From contig JAIBAX010000018.1 of the NCBI GenBank assembly GCA_019694955.1, positions 1 to 64,000 of the forward strand: DNA of 64,000 nucleotides, given 5' to 3'. The translations under genes and the position numbers were made by a program. The stretch comes from Chitinophagales bacterium. GTDB lineage: Bacteria > Bacteroidota > Bacteroidia > Chitinophagales > JADIYW01. Below, in pieces: positions 8,051 through 16,702 of this stretch; within the stretch, counting starts at the first letter, position 1; each line of letters starts with the position of its first letter. The notes under the pieces were generated by a model. That model was not told the origin of the DNA. It did no database searches and saw only the letters and a program-made list of their open reading frames with translations.

Positions 8051-10153
8051 TTACGAAATTTTAGCCCAAATGCCCTTATCTGACGATTCCTCGGAGAGAT
8101 ATTTGTGCAACCCGTAGTTTTCTTGTTTTTGTAATAGAGGATCTTCTTCCAATGTTAAAATGGCGGCTTTTCTGGCTTCTTCCAGAATGGGCGTATCCGT
8201 AGCAAGGTTGGCAATTTTTAGGTTGTAACCGCCACTTTGCCGTGTGCCTTCCAGTTCGCCCGGCCCACGAAGTTGTAGGTCAACCTCCGCAATTTTGAAT
8301 CCGTCATTGGTGTCCACCATTGTTTGAATACGCTTTTTGCCATCTTGAGAAAGTTTATAACTCGTCATTAGGATGCAGAATGATTGTTCCGCACCACGCC
8401 CCACCCTACCCCGCAATTGGTGCAACTGCGAAAGACCAAAACGCTCCGCATTTTCAATAATCATCACACTGGCATTCGGCACATTTACGCCTACTTCAAT
8501 CACAGTAGTGGCCACCATGATATGTGTTTCTCCTTTTACAAAGCGCTGCATTTCTGCATCTTTGTCTGCGGATTTTAACTTTCCATGAACAACACTCACA
8601 CGATATTCTGGCAATGGAAAATTTGTTGAAATATGTTCAAATCCTTCCATTAGGTTTTTCATATCCGATTTTTCAGACTCTTCAATGAGGGGGTATACAA
8701 TATAAATCTGTCTGCCTAGCTGTATTTGTTCTTTGATAAATCCTAACACACGAAGTCGATGTGCCTCGCTATAATGAACGGTGGTAACCGGTTTTCTTCC
8801 CGGTGGAAGCTCATCTAAAACGGAGACATCTAAATCACCGTATAAAGTCATCGCTAAGGTTCTGGGTATCGGTGTGGCGGTCATTACCAATACATGCGGT
8901 GGGATGCTGTTTTTCTTCCATAGCTTAGCACGTTGGGCTACGCCAAAACGATGTTGCTCGTCAATGACGGCCATGCCGAGGTTAGCAAATTTTACGGTGT
9001 CTTCAATCAACGCATGGGTGCCTATTAAAATTTGAATTTCATTGTTCTCTGCTGCCAACAATATTTCTTTTTTTGCCTTAGCCTTTGTAGAACCGGTAAG
9101 CAACTCGACACGTATATCCATGTTTTGTAGAAGTCTGGAAACCTCATGGAAATGTTGCTGAGCGAGGATTTCTGTGGGTGCCATCAATGCCCCTTGATAA
9201 CCGCTGTCTACCACCATTAAAAGTGACAAGAGCGCTACCATCGTTTTACCACTACCGACATCTCCCTGTAAGAGGCGATTCATCTGATGTCCTGACAGGG
9301 TGTCTTTTCGAATTTCCTTTAGAACTTTTTTCTGTGCATTGGTCAGTTGAAATGGGAGATAGTTTTCATAAAAATCGTTGAAGCATTTCCCTAAACTCCC
9401 CAATACAATACCACGTCCTTTCTGTTTCAGAATTTTATTCTTAATCATTCCGATTTGGATGAGAAAGAGTTCCTCAAATTTCAGCCGTCGTATAGCCTGA
9501 TTTTGTGCTTCAATGGTTTTGGGGAAATGTATTTTTTGGATGGCTTCGTATCGCGAAATAAGCCTGTACGCTTGTATGATGGATTGGGGTAAGTTTTCGG
9601 GTAAGTGTTCTGGTCTCACTTGGAGAAAGAGTGTTTCTAATAACCTCGCAATTCCTTTGGAATCCAGGCTTTTATTCTTCATCTTCTCTGTGGTATTATA
9701 CAAAGCGCGAAAAATGCCGGAATGTTTATTTTCAAAAGTCGTGAACGGTTCTAATTCGGGATGTGAGAAGTTAAGCTTTTTGTTAAACTCTGTTGGTTTT
9801 CCGTATAACACATACGTTTCAGCAGGAGAAAATGCGCCTTCTAACCATTTAAATCCTTTAAACCACACCAACTCTATGCTCCCAGTATCATCTGTGAATT
9901 TTGCTGTTAACCGCTTGCTGGAGCCGTTTCCCACATAAGCCATTCCACTTATTTTTCCTTTGAGTTGCACATATGTTTGGGTATCGTAAATTTCAGTAAC
10001 AGCATAGAATTTTGTCCTGTCAACATATTTATAAGGGAAGTATTTGATGAGGTCGCCGAAAGTGAATATTTCCAATTCCTTTTTTAGCACGTTGGCTTTT
10101 TCCGGCCCGACGCCTTTTAAGTATTCAATCGGAGTGGATAAAAAGCTGGTCAT
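8051..10153 (-). CDS. recG: ATP-dependent DNA helicase RecG
   Basis: 700 residues, full length for RecG, which remodels stalled replication forks and Holliday junctions. The N-terminal wedge/OB domain (LKGKISGMAYVGNGSSKRL) is followed by the superfamily 2 helicase core: Walker A in LLQGDVGSGKTMVAL, DEQHRFG as motif II, TATPIPRTLAMT as motif III, and QLRGRVGRG as motif VI. The C-terminal QLRGPGELEGTRQSG segment is RecG-typical. It lies 22 bases downstream of gldD in the same direction and is probably cotranscribed. Confidence 0.98.
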   Translation of the reverse strand: MTSFLSTPIEYLKGVGPEKANVLKKELEIFTFGDLIKYFPYKYVDRTKFYAVTEIYDTQTYVQLKGKISGMAYVGNGSSKRLTAKFTDDTGSIELVWFKGFKWLEGAFSPAETYVLYGKPTEFNKKLNFSHPELEPFTTFENKHSGIFRALYNTTEKMKNKSLDSKGIARLLETLFLQVRPEHLPENLPQSIIQAYRLISRYEAIQKIHFPKTIEAQNQAIRRLKFEELFLIQIGMIKNKILKQKGRGIVLGSLGKCFNDFYENYLPFQLTNAQKKVLKEIRKDTLSGHQMNRLLQGDVGSGKTMVALLSLLMVVDSGYQGALMAPTEILAQQHFHEVSRLLQNMDIRVELLTGSTKAKAKKEILLAAENNEIQILIGTHALIEDTVKFANLGMAVIDEQHRFGVAQRAKLWKKNSIPPHVLVMTATPIPRTLAMTLYGDLDVSVLDELPPGRKPVTTVHYSEAHRLRVLGFIKEQIQLGRQIYIVYPLIEESEKSDMKNLMEGFEHISTNFPLPEYRVSVVHGKLKSADKDAEMQRFVKGETHIMVATTVIEVGVNVPNASVMIIENAERFGLSQLHQLRGRVGRGAEQSFCILMTSYKLSQDGKKRIQTMVDTNDGFKIAEVDLQLRGPGELEGTRQSGGYNLKIANLATDTPILEEARKAAILTLEEDPLLQKQENYGLHKYLSEESSDKGIWAKIS

Positions 10154-10175
10154 AACATGGTTAAAGGTTAAAACT

Positions 10176-10772
10176 TTATCTCCATTGGATGGTATTTACC
10201 AATTCCTGGACGTCTTTTCGGAAGAAATCGACACATGGCTGGAGAGAGTCCGCATTGGGTTCGCAGTTGAAATACAATGAACCTCTCACAAAATGCTGTG
10301 TGCTGTCTGTCGCAAAAAATTGTACAGCTGAAGCTGCATTTCCACCTACATCATAAATAAACCCAAAGACATTGTTTTGCTTGTTTTCAAAATATGTTTC
10401 ATCGATGAAATCAGCCTTGATGCTATGTTTAAAGGTTAGTCGGAATGCATCACCCACCAATTTTTCCAATGTGTTTCTGCCTTGGATATCCTTATAACTC
10501 ATAAATATGGTAGCATTATAGTCTTTGAACTTAACATTCAACCAGCAGGGATGTTCCGGTCGCTCATGGAAGAAAGACGTGTCGCGATCGATGGTGGCAT
10601 AATTGGGTACCATGAAGGTGTATGGGCAGGACACATCATCTAGCAGTCTGTATTTTTTTTCGGGGAATTCAATGTTATAATAACCTCTTGGTTTGGGCAC
10701 AAAGTCTTGTTTACAGCCTGATAAGCACATCAGCAACATACAAAACATGACCAGCCGTTTCATTAATTTCAT
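10176..10772 (-). CDS. gldD: Gliding motility lipoprotein GldD
   Basis: 198 residues with a lipoprotein signal (CMLLMCLSGC, lipidated Cys20) and the GldD hallmark PKPRGYYNIEFPEKKY just after it. GldD is needed for gliding motility in Flavobacterium and is associated with the type IX secretion machinery; its exact job is not established. The start codon overlaps the gldE stop (ATGA), indicating tight translational coupling with gldE. A second Met three codons in is also possible. gldE-gldD next to ssb and mutY is an arrangement shared by many Bacteroidota. Confidence 0.94.
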   Translation of the reverse strand: MKLMKRLVMFCMLLMCLSGCKQDFVPKPRGYYNIEFPEKKYRLLDDVSCPYTFMVPNYATIDRDTSFFHERPEHPCWLNVKFKDYNATIFMSYKDIQGRNTLEKLVGDAFRLTFKHSIKADFIDETYFENKQNNVFGFIYDVGGNAASAVQFFATDSTQHFVRGSLYFNCEPNADSLQPCVDFFRKDVQELVNTIQWR

Positions 10773-12124
10773 TTTTCAAAGGTAATCTTTACACGCAATA
10801 TTCTTGTGTTATTTACTTCTAAAACAGTAAATGTTTGCTGGTGATAGGTAACATGATCGCCTTCTATTGGGATATGCCCTTTTAATTCCAAGATAAGTCC
10901 ACCGAGCGAGTCTGACTCATCTCTTACCTCATCATAGAAATCAGAGGGAAGATTTAAGACATCACAGATATCATTTAGTGGTGTTTTAGCTTCGAAAATA
11001 TAGTTGTAATCATCTAATTTCTGGAAAGAAATCTCCTTTTCATCGTCAAATTCATCTTTGATATCACCAATGACTTCTTCTAAAACGTCTTCTAATGTAA
11101 CCAAGCCAGATGTTCCACCATATTCATCTACAATAATAGCGAGGTGGCTTCTTTTCAATTGAAATTCTTCCAGGAGGTCGTCAATTTTTTTATTTTCAGG
11201 CACAAATAAAGGATTGCGCATCAAAGTCTTCCAGTCAAAATGTGTAGGTTCTTTCAAGAATTTCAACAAATCTTTGATAAAAATAACGCCAATGATGTTA
11301 TCGAGGTCTTCTTCATAAACAGGAATTCTAGAATATCCCGACTCACGAACCACCTGTAAGAGTTGGTTAAAATCAATATCTTTATTTACTCCAACGATAT
11401 CCATTCGGCTTCTCATGATTTGTTTAGCAGAAATATTGCCAAATTTTACGATGCCTTTGAGGATTCTAGTATTTTTCAAATTGTCCACATCATCAATCGC
11501 CAAATCAATGGCCTGATCGATGTCTTTAGCGCTCACCCCTCGATTTTTTCCTTCCAGTTTTTTCTCCAAGTAGTTTGTCGACTTAGTAAGGATGCTCACC
11601 ACCGGGTTCAATAGCCACGCTAAGAAACGCAGCGGCGTGATGACAAACCTGCTAACGGAAAGATTATTGACGGAAGCATATACTTTTGGCAACACTTCAC
11701 CGAAAAGCAATAGGAAAAATGTTACCAACACCACTTGTATCAAAAATTCCAACACTTGATTTTGTGCAAAGAATTCCTGATTGAACCAGTCTTTGGTAAC
11801 TTTATAAAAAACAACAACAATGGAGATATTAAAGATATTATTGGCAACGAGTATGGTGCCTAATAATTTCCGGGGTTTTGAGATAAATTCCAAGATCTGC
11901 TTGTCAATAGGTTGGGTGCTTTCTTCTAAATCTTTTATCTGATTATTGTCTAAAGAAAACATGGCTACCTCTCCGGAAGAAGCAATACCGGAGCCTATCA
12001 CCAATAACAACATTATTAGGAGTTCAAAAGCAATTCCTGCATGGAATGGATTAAAGACATCACTCCATGAAATATAAGCAAATATTACATTTAATAAACC
12101 TGAGGATAAACTACCGTCTTCCAA
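10769..12124 (-). CDS. gldE: Gliding motility-associated protein GldE (CNNM/CBS/CorC domains)
   Basis: 451 residues. The N-terminal half is a DUF21/CNNM membrane domain with several transmembrane helices, including LLLFGEVLPKVYAS. Then come two CBS motifs (SRMDIVGVN.. and KRSHLAIIVDEYGGTSGLVTLEDVLEEVIGDI) and a C-terminal CorC/HlyC transporter-associated domain (VRDESDSLGGLILELKGHIP). The fold resembles magnesium/cobalt efflux proteins, but in Bacteroidota the copy coupled to gldD is called GldE. It starts 22 bases after ssb ends and its stop overlaps the gldD start. Confidence 0.93.
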   Translation of the reverse strand: MEDGSLSSGLLNVIFAYISWSDVFNPFHAGIAFELLIMLLLVIGSGIASSGEVAMFSLDNNQIKDLEESTQPIDKQILEFISKPRKLLGTILVANNIFNISIVVVFYKVTKDWFNQEFFAQNQVLEFLIQVVLVTFFLLLFGEVLPKVYASVNNLSVSRFVITPLRFLAWLLNPVVSILTKSTNYLEKKLEGKNRGVSAKDIDQAIDLAIDDVDNLKNTRILKGIVKFGNISAKQIMRSRMDIVGVNKDIDFNQLLQVVRESGYSRIPVYEEDLDNIIGVIFIKDLLKFLKEPTHFDWKTLMRNPLFVPENKKIDDLLEEFQLKRSHLAIIVDEYGGTSGLVTLEDVLEEVIGDIKDEFDDEKEISFQKLDDYNYIFEAKTPLNDICDVLNLPSDFYDEVRDESDSLGGLILELKGHIPIEGDHVTYHQQTFTVLEVNNTRILRVKITFEK

Positions 12125-12146
12125 TTAGTTGGTTTTTAGTGAGCAA

Positions 12147-12593
12147 TTAAAATGGCAAATCATCGCTGGCATCTTCAATGTCAAATGATTTTTCAGTAAC
12201 TTCATTGGCTTGTTGTTGTTGCGTTTGACTACTATTTGTATTGGTGTGTTCTTGGTCATTATTTCTACGCTCCAAAATAGAAAACATATCTGCAACTACC
12301 TCTGTCACATATCTTTTGTTACCATCCTTATCATCCCAAGAACGGGATCTTATCTTTCCTTCGATATAAATAGGCATTCCTTTTCTTAGGTCACGTTCTG
12401 CCCTTTCTGCTAACTGTCGCCACATGACAATGTTATGCCATTCAGTTTGCTCTGCCCAAGTGCCTTCTTTGGTTTTATATGGCTCTGTTGTTGCAAGGGA
12501 GAATTTGGCAACCGTTGTATTGGCATCCAACCGCTTCACCTCCGGGTCTCTGCCCAGATGTCCTATTAGAATTACTTTGTTGATACCTCTCAT
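12147..12593 (-). CDS. ssb: Single-stranded DNA-binding protein
   Basis: 148 residues. The OB fold begins MRGINKVILIGHLGRDPEVK and includes TEWHNIVMWRQLAE and KGMPIYIEGKIRSRSWDDKDG, all SSB hallmarks. A Gln/Asn-rich linker follows and the tail ends DDLPF, the acidic tip that binds SSB partner proteins. RecG, a known SSB partner in other bacteria, is encoded in the same leftward cluster. The gene lies 37 bases after mutY. Confidence 0.96.
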   Translation of the reverse strand: MRGINKVILIGHLGRDPEVKRLDANTTVAKFSLATTEPYKTKEGTWAEQTEWHNIVMWRQLAERAERDLRKGMPIYIEGKIRSRSWDDKDGNKRYVTEVVADMFSILERRNNDQEHTNTNSSQTQQQQANEVTEKSFDIEDASDDLPF

Positions 12594-12630
12594 AAATCAT
12601 TAGTTATTAGTGAAATAAACATCTAATATA

Positions 12631-13644
12631 TCAAATAATTTTATCTTTTAAAAATTCCCTTATGATTTTTGGAAAAGCAAAGGTATGAATTATTTCAGCA
12701 TCTATCCAGAATAAATCTTCTAATGTCTGCAAGAGTGGGTCTTCTTTTTCGATTTCTTGAAAAATGGCGCATATTCTTCTATGCGTCAATAATTGTTGAT
12801 AAACGACAGAGGATGTGCTGGCCGCGAATGTTTCGAAAGATTGCTTATCCATTATTTCCATCTTTGGCAATTGGTACAATCCTTTCCAGATATCTTCCTG
12901 TGTTCTTTTTTGCAACAGCACTTTATTGTCATCTTTAACCACTAAGAATCGGAAATAGCGGGTTTTCTTTTGCAGGCTTTTTTCTTTTATTGGAAGTTTT
13001 GATACTGCTTTATTATAGAGTGCTTGGCAGTTTATTTGTAATGGGCATCCCGCACAAAGTGGCAATTGCGGTTTGCAGACCGTTGCCCCAAAATCCATGA
13101 TGGCTTGATTATATATGGCAGGATGCTTCCGATCGAAACACGTTTCTGCCAATTCGCGGAAGTGCTTTTTTCCAAGTAGGGTATCTATGGGCGTTTCTAC
13201 CAGAAAGAAACGAGATAAAACGCGATAAACATTTCCATCAACAACCGCTTTCGGGTAATTATAGGCAAAAGAAGAAATGGCAGCAGCCGTATATTCGCCA
13301 ACGCCCTTAAGGGCAAGTATTTCTTCATAGTCGAAAGGAAAGACGCCGCTATACTTTTCAGTGATTATTTTGGCCGTTTCATGAAGGTTTCTGGCACGTG
13401 AATAATATCCCAATCCCTCCCAAAGCTTTAATACCTCATCAATAGAAGCATTTGCTAAATCTTGAACAGTGGGGTATTTTTCTACAAACCGCAAATAATA
13501 AGGCATTCCCTGTTCTACACGTGTTTGTTGCAATATTATTTCCGAAAGCCATATATAATAAGGATTTTTGGTGTCTTTCCATGGTAAGCGGCGGTTTTGG
13601 GTTTTATACCAATCTAAAAGAGCCTTTTGAAAGAATGTAATCAT
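12631..13644 (-). CDS. mutY: A/G-specific adenine glycosylase MutY
   Basis: 337 residues. MutY removes adenine mispaired with 8-oxoguanine. The helix-hairpin-helix GPD core shows LKGVGEYTAAAISSFAY followed by VVDGNVYRVLSRFF with the catalytic Asp. The [4Fe-4S] motif is C-x6-C-x2-C-x5-C (CKPQLPLCAGCPLQINC). The C-terminal ~100 residues form the NUDIX-like 8-oxoG recognition domain (VLLQKRTQEDIWKGLYQLP). It is the first gene of the leftward cluster and is divergent from the HU gene. Confidence 0.97.
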   Translation of the reverse strand: MITFFQKALLDWYKTQNRRLPWKDTKNPYYIWLSEIILQQTRVEQGMPYYLRFVEKYPTVQDLANASIDEVLKLWEGLGYYSRARNLHETAKIITEKYSGVFPFDYEEILALKGVGEYTAAAISSFAYNYPKAVVDGNVYRVLSRFFLVETPIDTLLGKKHFRELAETCFDRKHPAIYNQAIMDFGATVCKPQLPLCAGCPLQINCQALYNKAVSKLPIKEKSLQKKTRYFRFLVVKDDNKVLLQKRTQEDIWKGLYQLPKMEIMDKQSFETFAASTSSVVYQQLLTHRRICAIFQEIEKEDPLLQTLEDLFWIDAEIIHTFAFPKIIREFLKDKII

Positions 13645-13685
13645 TTTTTAATATAAAAAAAATTGAAATAAAGTGGATTATAGTT

Positions 13686-13714
13686 TTGAAATTCAATATT
13701 TTTTCTGATTTTTG
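13686..13714 (+). promoter_or_regulatory. Probable promoter of the HU gene
   Basis: TTG at 13686-13688, an 18-base spacer, then GATTTTTG at 13707-13714, one mismatch from TAnnTTTG. It lies about 38 bases before the ATG at 13753. Confidence 0.5.
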
Positions 13715-13752
13715 TAAATCGTTATTGATTTTTTTTGCAAAATATAAATATT

Positions 13753-14055
13753 ATGAGAAAAGCTGACATTATCACAAGAATTTCTGAAAAAACTGGCGTA
13801 CCTAAAGTAGATGTATTGGTTTCTTTGGAAGCATTCTTTAAGGAAGTAAAAGATTCTTTAGCTGAGGGGGAAAATATTTATGTCAGAGGTTTTGGCTCTT
13901 TCATTCGTAAAACGAGGGCTGCAAAGATTGGACGTAATATTAAAAAGAATGTTGCCATAGAAATTCCGGAGCACGATATTCCGGCTTTCAAACCTTCTAA
14001 GATGTTTTTGGAAGAAGTGAAGCAAGCGAGCATTGACCAACGCAAAGGGAAGTAA
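13753..14055 (+). CDS. HU/IHF-family DNA-binding protein
   Basis: 100 residues from ATG 13753, beginning MRKADIITRISEKTGVPKVD and containing the DNA-binding arm region VRGFGSFIRKTRAAKIGRN and IPAFKPSKMF, both diagnostic for HU. It bends DNA and compacts the nucleoid. The frame is open to a TTG at 13735, but the family N-terminus fits the ATG. A TPR protein gene follows after 14 bases and the pair is followed by the COX24-like and RNase E/G genes, an arrangement I associate with Bacteroidota. Confidence 0.93.
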   Translation: MRKADIITRISEKTGVPKVDVLVSLEAFFKEVKDSLAEGENIYVRGFGSFIRKTRAAKIGRNIKKNVAIEIPEHDIPAFKPSKMFLEEVKQASIDQRKGK

Positions 14056-14069
14056 AAACAGCTTCGTTT

Positions 14070-14906
14070 ATGGGTAAACCGCAATTCCTGGTAGTGCTAC
14101 TGGGAGTAGTTCTTGTGTTCGTACTATTTAAGTTTGGCAATACCATTCCACCTAAAAAGCAGGAAACACCTGTTGCTATGTCTATGCCATCAGGGTTGAC
14201 ATTTGATCAGTATGAGTCTATTCAATTGAAGACGGCACAAGATTCTATAAAGACCAATATCGGTATTGAGAAAAATAAACTTACGCAAAACGGCGTGACA
14301 ACGGAACAAAAAAGTGCCATCTATAGACGAATAGCAGATTTATGGCAAAAACAAGGAAATATCCCACTTACTGCGTACTATTCTTATAAGCTAGCACAGG
14401 AAAAAAGCACGAAAGAAGGCTATATAAATGCTGCTAACAATTTTTTCATAGCATTTACTGAACAAAATGATACATTAATTCAGCAAAATGTTATTAACTT
14501 TGCGCTCTCTTCTTACGAGGAGGCTCAAAAAAGGGGCGATACAGGCGATGACTTAAAGATAAAAATAGCGCGTTTGTATGTTCAAGGTACAGGTGAGCCA
14601 ATGAAAGGTATCGGGATTCTTAGGGAAATCATCCAGAAAGACTCAACAAATGTACCGGCTTTGGTGGAGTTAGGCAGGTTATCTATCATGTCAGGACAGT
14701 TTGAAAATGCTGTTCAGCGTTTAGAAGCCGCTATCCGTCTGGAACCACAGAATGCGGAAGCACTCTATTTTTTGGCGCTAAGTAATGAAGGGTTAGGGAA
14801 AAAGGATTTGGCTATAAAGCAATTAGAAATGTGTAAATTGTTAGTAGCTAATGAAGATTTTAACAGAGAAATAGACGAATATATTCTTACATTAAAGAAC
14901 AAATAA
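14070..14906 (+). CDS. TPR-repeat protein with N-terminal membrane anchor
   Basis: 278 residues. One transmembrane helix near the N-terminus (FLVVLLGVVLVFVLFKFG) is followed by a linker and then helical repeats; the clearest TPR units lie at about residues 195-265 (VPALVELGRLSIMSGQFENA, AEALYFLALSNEGLGKKDLA). It is probably a membrane-anchored scaffold; the function is unknown. It lies between the HU gene and the RNase E/G gene, and that neighbourhood is the only hint at a role in nucleoid or RNA biology. Confidence 0.8.
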   Translation: MGKPQFLVVLLGVVLVFVLFKFGNTIPPKKQETPVAMSMPSGLTFDQYESIQLKTAQDSIKTNIGIEKNKLTQNGVTTEQKSAIYRRIADLWQKQGNIPLTAYYSYKLAQEKSTKEGYINAANNFFIAFTEQNDTLIQQNVINFALSSYEEAQKRGDTGDDLKIKIARLYVQGTGEPMKGIGILREIIQKDSTNVPALVELGRLSIMSGQFENAVQRLEAAIRLEPQNAEALYFLALSNEGLGKKDLAIKQLEMCKLLVANEDFNREIDEYILTLKNK

Positions 14907-14917
14907 AAATATAAGTT

Positions 14918-15010
14918 ATGCCTTGCGGTAAAAAAAGAAAAAGACATAAAATAGCCACTCACAAGCGTAAAAAAAGATTGAGAAAAAATAGACATAAGAA
15001 GAAAAAATAA
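14918..15010 (+). CDS. 30-residue AURKAIP1/COX24-type basic protein
   Basis: A very short gene of 30 codons plus stop: MPCGKKRKRHKIATHKRKKR then ten more residues, nearly all Lys, Arg or His. It matches the small COX24/AURKAIP1-domain proteins of Bacteroidota, which sit just before the RNase E/G gene as here; the domain in mitochondria and actinobacteria belongs to small ribosomal-subunit proteins. A ribosomal role here is inference. It starts 12 bases after the TPR gene stop and ends 37 bases before the RNase gene, so it is probably cotranscribed. Confidence 0.85.
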   Translation: MPCGKKRKRHKIATHKRKKRLRKNRHKKKK

Positions 15011-15047
15011 TCTCCTTATTCGATTAATTCATTAAAATCTACTGATT

Positions 15048-16589
15048 GTGCTTAGAGACTTGATTATTCACTCTAGCACCACGGATGTAGAAATTGCGCT
15101 TTTAGAAGACAAAAAACTTGTTGAATATCATAAAGATAGCATAGATGGAAGCGGCTTTAATGCCGGAGACATCTTTCTGGGAAGAGTAAAAAAAATAAAC
15201 CCCGGATTAAATGCTGCCTTTATCGATATTGGACATGACAAAGATGCCTTTATACATTATACTGATTTGAGTCCGAACTTACTTTCGCTCAAGAAGTATA
15301 CTTCAGAAGTCATTAAGGGCAAAACAACACATCTCAGTGGTGATTTCCTACTTGAACCGGAAATAGAAAAAAACGGTTCTATAGAGCAGGTATTGTCTAA
15401 AAACGACCTCCTGATTTTCCAAATCCTTAAGGAAGCCATATCTACAAAAGGTCCGCGACTCTCCTGCGAAATAACTATCCCCGGACGTTATTTGGTCTTA
15501 GCTCCGTTTACCAATCATGTGGGCGTTTCCAAAAAACTTGAAAACAAAGAAGAACGCAAAAGACTTATTGATATTCTCCACGAAATCAAAGGTCCTAACT
15601 TTGGACTTGTTGCCAGAACAAACGCTGCCACTGTTTCTAAAGAGGAAATCATCAACGACAATAACGAATTGATGGCACGCTGGAAAAAAATGACCAGAAA
15701 TGCCGTCAAAGAATCGTTGCCGAAATTATTGCTCTCAGAAATGGATAAAACCCTCAGCATCATCCGTGATATCATCAATGATAGTTTTAACAGGATTGTT
15801 ACAGACGACCCCATGGTTTATCAGGGAATAAAAACCTATCTGGAGAAAAAAGCACCTAGCATGCTTTCCATCTTGTATCATCATGAAGGAGACACACCCT
15901 TGTTAGAAGAGTTTTCCGTGAGCAGACAGGTGAAAGGTGCTTTTGGAAAAACTGTTACCCTGAAAAGCGGTGCATACCTTGTCTTGGAAAATACAGAAGC
16001 ACTCAGCGTCATTGATGTAAATAGTGGGCCTAAAATTAATGCACAAGCGGATCAGGATTTAAACGCCCTGAATGTTAACCTTGAAGCAGTCAATGAAATT
16101 GCCAGACAAATGAGGTTGCGTGATATCGGTGGAATCATTGTAATAGATTTCATCGATATGAAATCGGCAGAATATAAAAATCGCGTATTAGAGGCGATGC
16201 ATGCGGCAATGAAAAATGATAAGGCTAAACACAGCATACTGCCCATCAGCAAATTTGGCTTAATGGAAATCACCCGACAAAGAGTAAAAGAACAAGTAAA
16301 TATAGATACGACTGAACCCAATCCCGCTAAAGATGATAGGATTGAAAGCAGCTTACTTTTGGTAGATAAAATAGAAAGAGAAATACTTTCTATCCCTAAG
16401 AATGGATTCAACAAATATCTGTTATACGTACATCCATTTGTGAAGGCCTATCTCAATCAAGGCATTTTTCCAACCCCGTGGAAATGGTATAGAAAAACGG
16501 GCATTTGGGTAAAAATTCTTCAGGACAGCAGTTTACACTTACATGATTATCAGATCATCAACAAGCAATCCAAGGAAAAAGTAAAGTGA
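15048..16589 (+). CDS. rng: Ribonuclease E/G family protein
   Basis: 513 residues, the RNase G size (no long C-terminal scaffold as in RNase E). An N-terminal S1 domain (FLGRVKKINPGLNAAFIDIG) is followed by the catalytic DNase I-like region with ENTEALSVIDVNSG and GGIIVIDFIDM, which carry the metal-binding Asp residues, and MEITRQRVKEQ. It cuts single-stranded RNA in rRNA maturation and mRNA decay. The start is GTG at 15048; no ATG fits the conserved N-terminus (LRDLIIHSSTTDVEIALLED). Confidence 0.95.
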   Translation: MLRDLIIHSSTTDVEIALLEDKKLVEYHKDSIDGSGFNAGDIFLGRVKKINPGLNAAFIDIGHDKDAFIHYTDLSPNLLSLKKYTSEVIKGKTTHLSGDFLLEPEIEKNGSIEQVLSKNDLLIFQILKEAISTKGPRLSCEITIPGRYLVLAPFTNHVGVSKKLENKEERKRLIDILHEIKGPNFGLVARTNAATVSKEEIINDNNELMARWKKMTRNAVKESLPKLLLSEMDKTLSIIRDIINDSFNRIVTDDPMVYQGIKTYLEKKAPSMLSILYHHEGDTPLLEEFSVSRQVKGAFGKTVTLKSGAYLVLENTEALSVIDVNSGPKINAQADQDLNALNVNLEAVNEIARQMRLRDIGGIIVIDFIDMKSAEYKNRVLEAMHAAMKNDKAKHSILPISKFGLMEITRQRVKEQVNIDTTEPNPAKDDRIESSLLLVDKIEREILSIPKNGFNKYLLYVHPFVKAYLNQGIFPTPWKWYRKTGIWVKILQDSSLHLHDYQIINKQSKEKVK

Positions 16590-16702
16590 TTGCATGTGCT
16601 TTCTCATCCAAGATTCCCAATAACTATCTTTAGTACGTCACACGAATCTGCTATGTGTTATCATGAAGACACGAGAACAAAAATGTATTACTTTATAAAT
16701 CA

